In this document: in pieces, positions 14,530 to 17,372 of the stretch
Numbering within the stretch: the first letter of the stretch is position 1
Layout of the letters: each line of letters begins with the position of its first letter
DNA from: an uncultured Acidimicrobiaceae bacterium
GTDB taxonomy: Bacteria; Actinomycetota; Acidimicrobiia; Acidimicrobiales; Ilumatobacteraceae
DNA: 17,372 nt
Assembly (NCBI GenBank): GCA_903919215.1
Contig: CAIXHI010000145.1
Span: 1-17,372 of the forward strand
Direction of reading: 5' to 3'
The notes under the pieces: model-generated
Seen by the model: the letters and a program-made list of their open reading frames with translations, nothing else
Told to the model about the DNA's origin: nothing
Databases searched by the model: none
Made by a program: the position numbers and the translations under genes

Positions 14530-14951
14530 CGTCGGTACCGATCCACCGGTTGCTGATCGCTCATCGCAACCGTTCGCCAACCCGGTGCCCAAACACCGAT
14601 CAGTTCTTGTGTGCGGATCGTGCAGGTCACCGTCACCGCGACCGAACCGCCGTGCCATGTGCCGGCTGCCGAGCGGGCCGCGTGCACGGCCACCTGCACA
14701 CCGTCACGGCACCGGCGCCGGAGTTGGGCCGTGTTCGCTGCAGCCACCGCGGCACGCTCGGCCGACACCGGGTCGGGCGCCAGCGAGGCAGCGCGAGCCG
14801 CCGACTGTGCTGCATTCGTCACCTCGACGCCGGCGGCGTGCAGTCGCCCGACGTAGCCGATGAAGAGCATCGCCACGAGGCAGAACACGAGCAGGTACAT
14901 CATCTCCACCGGCGTGGCGATGCCGTCGTCCTGTCTCCACGACCGGGGCAT
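14526..14951 (-). CDS. TadE-like pseudopilin, second copy
   Basis: This 141-residue protein has a short charged N-terminus and then DDGIATPVEMMYLLVFCLVAMLFIGYVGRLHAAGVEVTNAAQSAARAAS. It matches the TadE pattern of Gly, hydrophobic residues, Glu at about +5, one long helix and an AA-AAR-A segment. TadE proteins are processed by the prepilin peptidase and help build Tad pili. The GIATPVE processing-type site is recognisable. AAGGAG seven bases before the ATG supports the start, which is one base beyond the stop of the preceding TadE-like gene. The extracytoplasmic part contains two cysteines (RRRCRDGV, VTCTI) that could pair. Confidence 0.8.
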   Translation of the reverse strand: MPRSWRQDDGIATPVEMMYLLVFCLVAMLFIGYVGRLHAAGVEVTNAAQSAARAASLAPDPVSAERAAVAAANTAQLRRRCRDGVQVAVHAARSAAGTWHGGSVAVTVTCTIRTQELIGVWAPGWRTVAMSDQQPVDRYRR

Positions 14952-14952
14952 G

Positions 14953-15342
14953 TCATTGCTCCTTCGGCGCCGATTCGACAACACGCACCCGCACACCGAA
15001 CTGCTCACCCAGCACACCCGGCGTGTACCCATCGACCGTCACCGACATCGTCGTTCCCGATGTGCACGTGACCACGGCCTGTGTGCCCCACCCGCCAGCG
15101 TGTCGCCGGATCATGTCGCGCGCTGCTGCAACGCCGTGTGCGCAGTCGCCGTCGTACGCCGCGGCCACGCGCACACCCTCCACCGCAGCCTCGTCGTACA
15201 CATTGCGCGCATGCCAGTAGGCGACACTCTCGAACACGAGCAGCATGACGAACAACACGGCCATGAAGCCGAACAACATCTGGATCGACACATCGACCGC
15301 CCCACGATCGCGACGCAGCGACGGACGACGTGTCGGTTCCAT
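14953..15342 (-). CDS. TadE-like pseudopilin, first copy
   Basis: This 129-residue protein reads RDRGAVDVSIQMLFGFMAVLFVMLLVFESVAYWHARNVYDEAAVEGVRVAAA near its N-terminus. That matches the TadE family: an RG-A processing region, one transmembrane helix and an AA-EG-R-AA motif. The usual +5 Glu is Gln or Ser here. The extracytoplasmic part has two cysteines (GDCAHGV, VTCTSGT), as in the neighbouring TadE-like protein, suggesting a shared disulfide fold. The ATG at 15342 lies one base after the stop of the small membrane protein gene, so translation is probably coupled. No strong ribosome-binding site is seen, which fits coupling. Confidence 0.82.
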   Translation of the reverse strand: MEPTRRPSLRRDRGAVDVSIQMLFGFMAVLFVMLLVFESVAYWHARNVYDEAAVEGVRVAAAYDGDCAHGVAAARDMIRRHAGGWGTQAVVTCTSGTTMSVTVDGYTPGVLGEQFGVRVRVVESAPKEQ

Positions 15343-15343
15343 C

Positions 15344-15577
15344 TCAGGGCGCCACCGGGTCGGGCACGCTGTTCTTGGCCTGGTTGAACTTGGTCATGAA
15401 GAACGCCGTCGCGGCAAGCGCTACGACGATGCCCACGGCGAGCCAGATCATCTTGGTGACGGCCTCGTCGACACCGTCCTCCTCGTACCGATCGTCCCAG
15501 GCGCGGCGCACGCGCGACCGAATGTCGCCGCCTGTGAGTTGCACCCACACTGCCAAAGGGAGAAGCTGCTCCGTCAT
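15344..15577 (-). CDS. Small single-helix protein, candidate Flp-type pilin
   Basis: This 77-residue protein has a charged N-terminal half (GGDIRSRVRRAWDDRYEEDG), one hydrophobic helix (AVTKMIWLAVGIVVALAATAFFMTKF) and a short polar tail. Size, position between tadC and the tadE genes, and the EEDG-VDEAVTK junction (Gly followed by an acidic residue and a helix) suggest a prepilin processed after Gly. The classic Flp motif G-x4-EY is not present, so pilin identity is unproven. A small membrane assembly protein is the alternative. ATG 15577 was chosen with a GGA nine bases upstream; TTG 15589 is possible. Two hairpins precede it. Confidence 0.6.
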   Translation of the reverse strand: MTEQLLPLAVWVQLTGGDIRSRVRRAWDDRYEEDGVDEAVTKMIWLAVGIVVALAATAFFMTKFNQAKNSVPDPVAP

Positions 15578-15597
15578 CTGCGTGTCCAATCTGTTGT

Positions 15598-15642
15598 TGC
15601 CGTTGGCGGCATCTCGTGCGCACCACTACGGGGGTGCCCCGT
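15598..15642 (-). promoter_or_regulatory. Two hairpins between tadC and the candidate pilin gene
   Basis: ACGGGG-GTG-CCCCGT (15628-15642) and TGCCG-TTGG-CGGCA (15598-15611) are perfect short inverted repeats in the 70-base gap. It is the only sizeable gap inside the tad cluster. They may attenuate read-through, protect a processed mRNA end, or serve as a regulator target. No T run marks a full terminator. Confidence 0.45.
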
Positions 15643-15647
15643 CTCGC

Positions 15648-16520
15648 CTACCCGCCGAAGGCGTCGCTGATCCGCTGTGCCAACGGGTAGGCCAAGAACA
15701 CGATCGTGGAGACCACGAATCCGATGGTGGGGCCCGAGAGGTTCGCGTTCGCCCTGTCGGCGTCGCGCTCCAACTCATCGAGTGCCTTGGCTCGCATCGA
15801 CCCGGCCAATGATGCAACCGTGTCGCTGATGGAGACCCCCTGCAGCCCCTGACGTTCCAGCGATGTGGCGAACTCGCACAGCTCGCGCACGTCGTAGCGG
15901 CGACCGAAATCGTCGATCGTTTCCCAGAGCGGAACACCCCGCTGCGGTGCTGCTTGTAATCCGCTGCGCAGCGCATCGAACGCCTCACCGGTGCCAACTT
16001 GCAGCGCGAACCGCACGGCTTCCTCGACGCTCTGGTCGGTGGTGAGACCGACCGCAACGAGTTGCACGAAATCGTTGGCCGTGCGCCGGTAGAGCCTGCG
16101 CTGACGATCGATGCGGGCGTCGAGATCGTGCACCACGATCAGCCCGCCCATCGCCGCGGCAACAGGCGACAGCAACAACCAGAACGAGGACAGGGGCAGC
16201 ATCCCCAGCGACATCAGCGCGGCGACTGCGGCGAGCACCGTGAACAACAGCACCGAGATCGACGCGACAACGCGAGTGACCGCCTCGGTCATCGTCAGCC
16301 CGACCATCTGCAGACCTTCGCCGAAGTGCCGCTCGACCCATCGCCCCGTGGGCCCGGCCGCGACCGTGTCGCCCCACGTTGCGGCCGAGCCAGCACCGCC
16401 GTACATCCGTTGGCGCGCGATCGCCAACGACGCGGGGGCTCTGCGCAACGACCGGGCGACGCACCACACCGCACCGGCGACGAGCACCGCCACTGCGGCA
16501 CCGAGCTGCAGCGGGTTCAT
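15648..16520 (-). CDS. tadC: Tad pilus inner-membrane platform protein TadC
   Basis: This 290-residue protein is of the type II secretion F family. It has an N-terminal helix (LGAAVAVLVAGAVWCVARSL), two helices around residues 85-135 (VVASISVLLFTVLAAVAALMSL; FWLLLSPVAAAMGGLIVVHDL), a cytoplasmic helical domain and a final helix (GPTIGFVVSTIVFLAYPLA). The cytoplasmic domain has DFVQLVAVGLTTDQSVEEAVRFAL, GVPLWETIDDFGRRYDVRELCEFATSLERQGLQGVSISDTVASLA and the conserved R-KAL-E-ERDA. TadC and TadB form the platform that couples the TadA ATPase to pilus growth. Its ATG shares an A with the tadB stop (TGATG), so translation is coupled. Confidence 0.9.
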   Translation of the reverse strand: MNPLQLGAAVAVLVAGAVWCVARSLRRAPASLAIARQRMYGGAGSAATWGDTVAAGPTGRWVERHFGEGLQMVGLTMTEAVTRVVASISVLLFTVLAAVAALMSLGMLPLSSFWLLLSPVAAAMGGLIVVHDLDARIDRQRRLYRRTANDFVQLVAVGLTTDQSVEEAVRFALQVGTGEAFDALRSGLQAAPQRGVPLWETIDDFGRRYDVRELCEFATSLERQGLQGVSISDTVASLAGSMRAKALDELERDADRANANLSGPTIGFVVSTIVFLAYPLAQRISDAFGG

Positions 16521-17372
16521 CACGTCACCCCCGTGGAGCCGACGACCCGGTAGCGCAGCGGTGGCTCGTAGCGGCACAACGACCGCAACCACATGACGCA
16601 GCCCAGCCACATACCCAGCGGCACCACCAGCATCACTTGGCCGACCGCCGTGTCGTAGGGGTCGAGCAGATCGCCGCCCGCAACGCGCAGGTACGCCACC
16701 AACAGCGCCCCGATGACGACGAGTCGTTTCATACTCGACTGGTACACCGCTCGTGTGCGGTCGATGCGCTCACGCGCTGTCACCTCATCGCGGGCCGAGG
16801 CGGCCAACGTGTGCACCGTGGCGTAGAGGCGACCTGCGCCGGCCGAACCGCCGACCACCAGGCGAATGGCCGCGATCGCCGCGTCGGAGATCGGGTGTGC
16901 GAGATCGTCGGCAAGGTCGGCGAGTGCATCCTCCGTGCGGTACCCCACACGGCGGCGATGCACGAACGACCGCAACGCGAGCGCGATCTCATCCGGCGGC
17001 CGCGATGCCGCCTGCTCGAGCGCATCCTCGGCACCGATCGACGACCCACGCAACGTGTCGCGCAGGTCTTCCAACCACTTGGCAATCGCCTCCACTCGAC
17101 GACGCTCTTGTTCGGCACGCGAGTCGTGCAGCAACCGCCCCCACATCGCAGTGAGCGCACCGGCAACCGCAGCCAGCAGCACCCACTGCGTCGCCAGCAG
17201 CACCACGAACCCGGCGGCCACACCAACCATCACGCGCCGATCAATGCTGAGCGCTCGCGTCGCCGTCAGCGGCGTCGCCCGGGTTGCGAGAGTGGGCGAC
17301 GGTGGTGCGAACCCGCGACTGATGGCGAAGAGCCCGAGCGCGAGCAGCACACATACGCCCAGAGCAACAGCC
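16520..17372 (-). CDS. tadB: Tad pilus inner-membrane platform protein TadB (5' end outside window)
   Basis: About 284 codons of a type II secretion F family protein are visible, and the frame stays open to the window edge. A GTG at 17350 could be a start, but the residues before it (AVALGVC) continue the same hydrophobic helix, so the gene probably begins outside. Helices are AVALGVCVLLALGLFAI, VMVGVAAGFVVLLATQWVLLAAVAGALTAM, RLVVIGALLVAYLRVAG and VMLVVPLGMWLGCVMWL. The cytoplasmic domain contains WLEDLRDTLRGSSIGAEDALEQAA and an LVVGGSAGAGRLYATVHTLA stretch, typical of TadB. A TadA ATPase gene would be expected just beyond the right edge. Confidence 0.88.
   Translation of the reverse strand, partial: AVALGVCVLLALGLFAISRGFAPPSPTLATRATPLTATRALSIDRRVMVGVAAGFVVLLATQWVLLAAVAGALTAMWGRLLHDSRAEQERRRVEAIAKWLEDLRDTLRGSSIGAEDALEQAASRPPDEIALALRSFVHRRRVGYRTEDALADLADDLAHPISDAAIAAIRLVVGGSAGAGRLYATVHTLAASARDEVTARERIDRTRAVYQSSMKRLVVIGALLVAYLRVAGGDLLDPYDTAVGQVMLVVPLGMWLGCVMWLRSLCRYEPPLRYRVVGSTGVT

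Noticed and set aside
14530..14658. N-terminal extension of the TadE/G-like protein
   Set aside because: It lies over the preceding TadE-like gene. The ATG at 14529 gives the typical short start before the transmembrane helix.

Overview
The window is high-GC DNA with strong G/C preference at third codon positions. It carries a mix of actinobacterial hallmarks: a GroEL with a Gly-Met tail, a CysO-type sulfur carrier, a DUF3263 gene next to a VirR-like LytR_C gene, LPxTG-type surface proteins, and a Tad pilus locus with a BTAD protein. This points to an Actinomycetota chromosome. An Acidimicrobiia (Ilumatobacter-like) origin is my guess from overall flavour, not something the sequence proves.

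Layout. Bases 1-99 are the end of groEL, followed by a textbook terminator and a small array of direct and inverted repeats (181-327). Bases 334-5089 are compact housekeeping genes: cysO (-), glycerate kinase and an SAH/MTA-deaminase-type amidohydrolase (+), the virR-like/DUF3263 pair (-) and uridine kinase (+). Bases 4691-7853 form an aldehyde-oxidation module: a DUF779 gene and an exaC/aldB-type aldehyde dehydrogenase in one minus-strand operon, with a divergent GAF-domain regulator.

Bases 7838-10386 hold two minus-strand genes for secreted beta-propeller-type proteins, one with five NHL repeats and one with seven delta-60-type repeats. Both end in an almost identical LPATG sorting signal, and the 114 bp encoding it is 98% identical between the genes. 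Between them and a tRNA-Thr(UGU) gene lies a headless coding remnant, so this block looks like an accessory insertion beside a tRNA gene. Bases 10771-11798 encode a secreted helical protein and a lipoprotein, probably co-transcribed.

Bases 11753-17372 (-) are the downstream part of a Tad/Flp pilus locus. In transcription order it holds tadB (cut by the window edge), tadC, a small one-helix protein that may be the pilin, two TadE-like pseudopilins, a TadE/G-like protein, and a four-helix membrane protein ending in a winged-helix/BTAD regulator-like region. Stop and start codons touch or overlap through most of this cluster.

The most interesting parts are the paired LPATG propellers with a shared, apparently homogenised C-terminal cassette, the membrane-tethered BTAD protein of the pilus operon, and the GAF-plus-winged-helix regulator of the aldehyde module. 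No sortase, integrase, transposase or CRISPR array was found.
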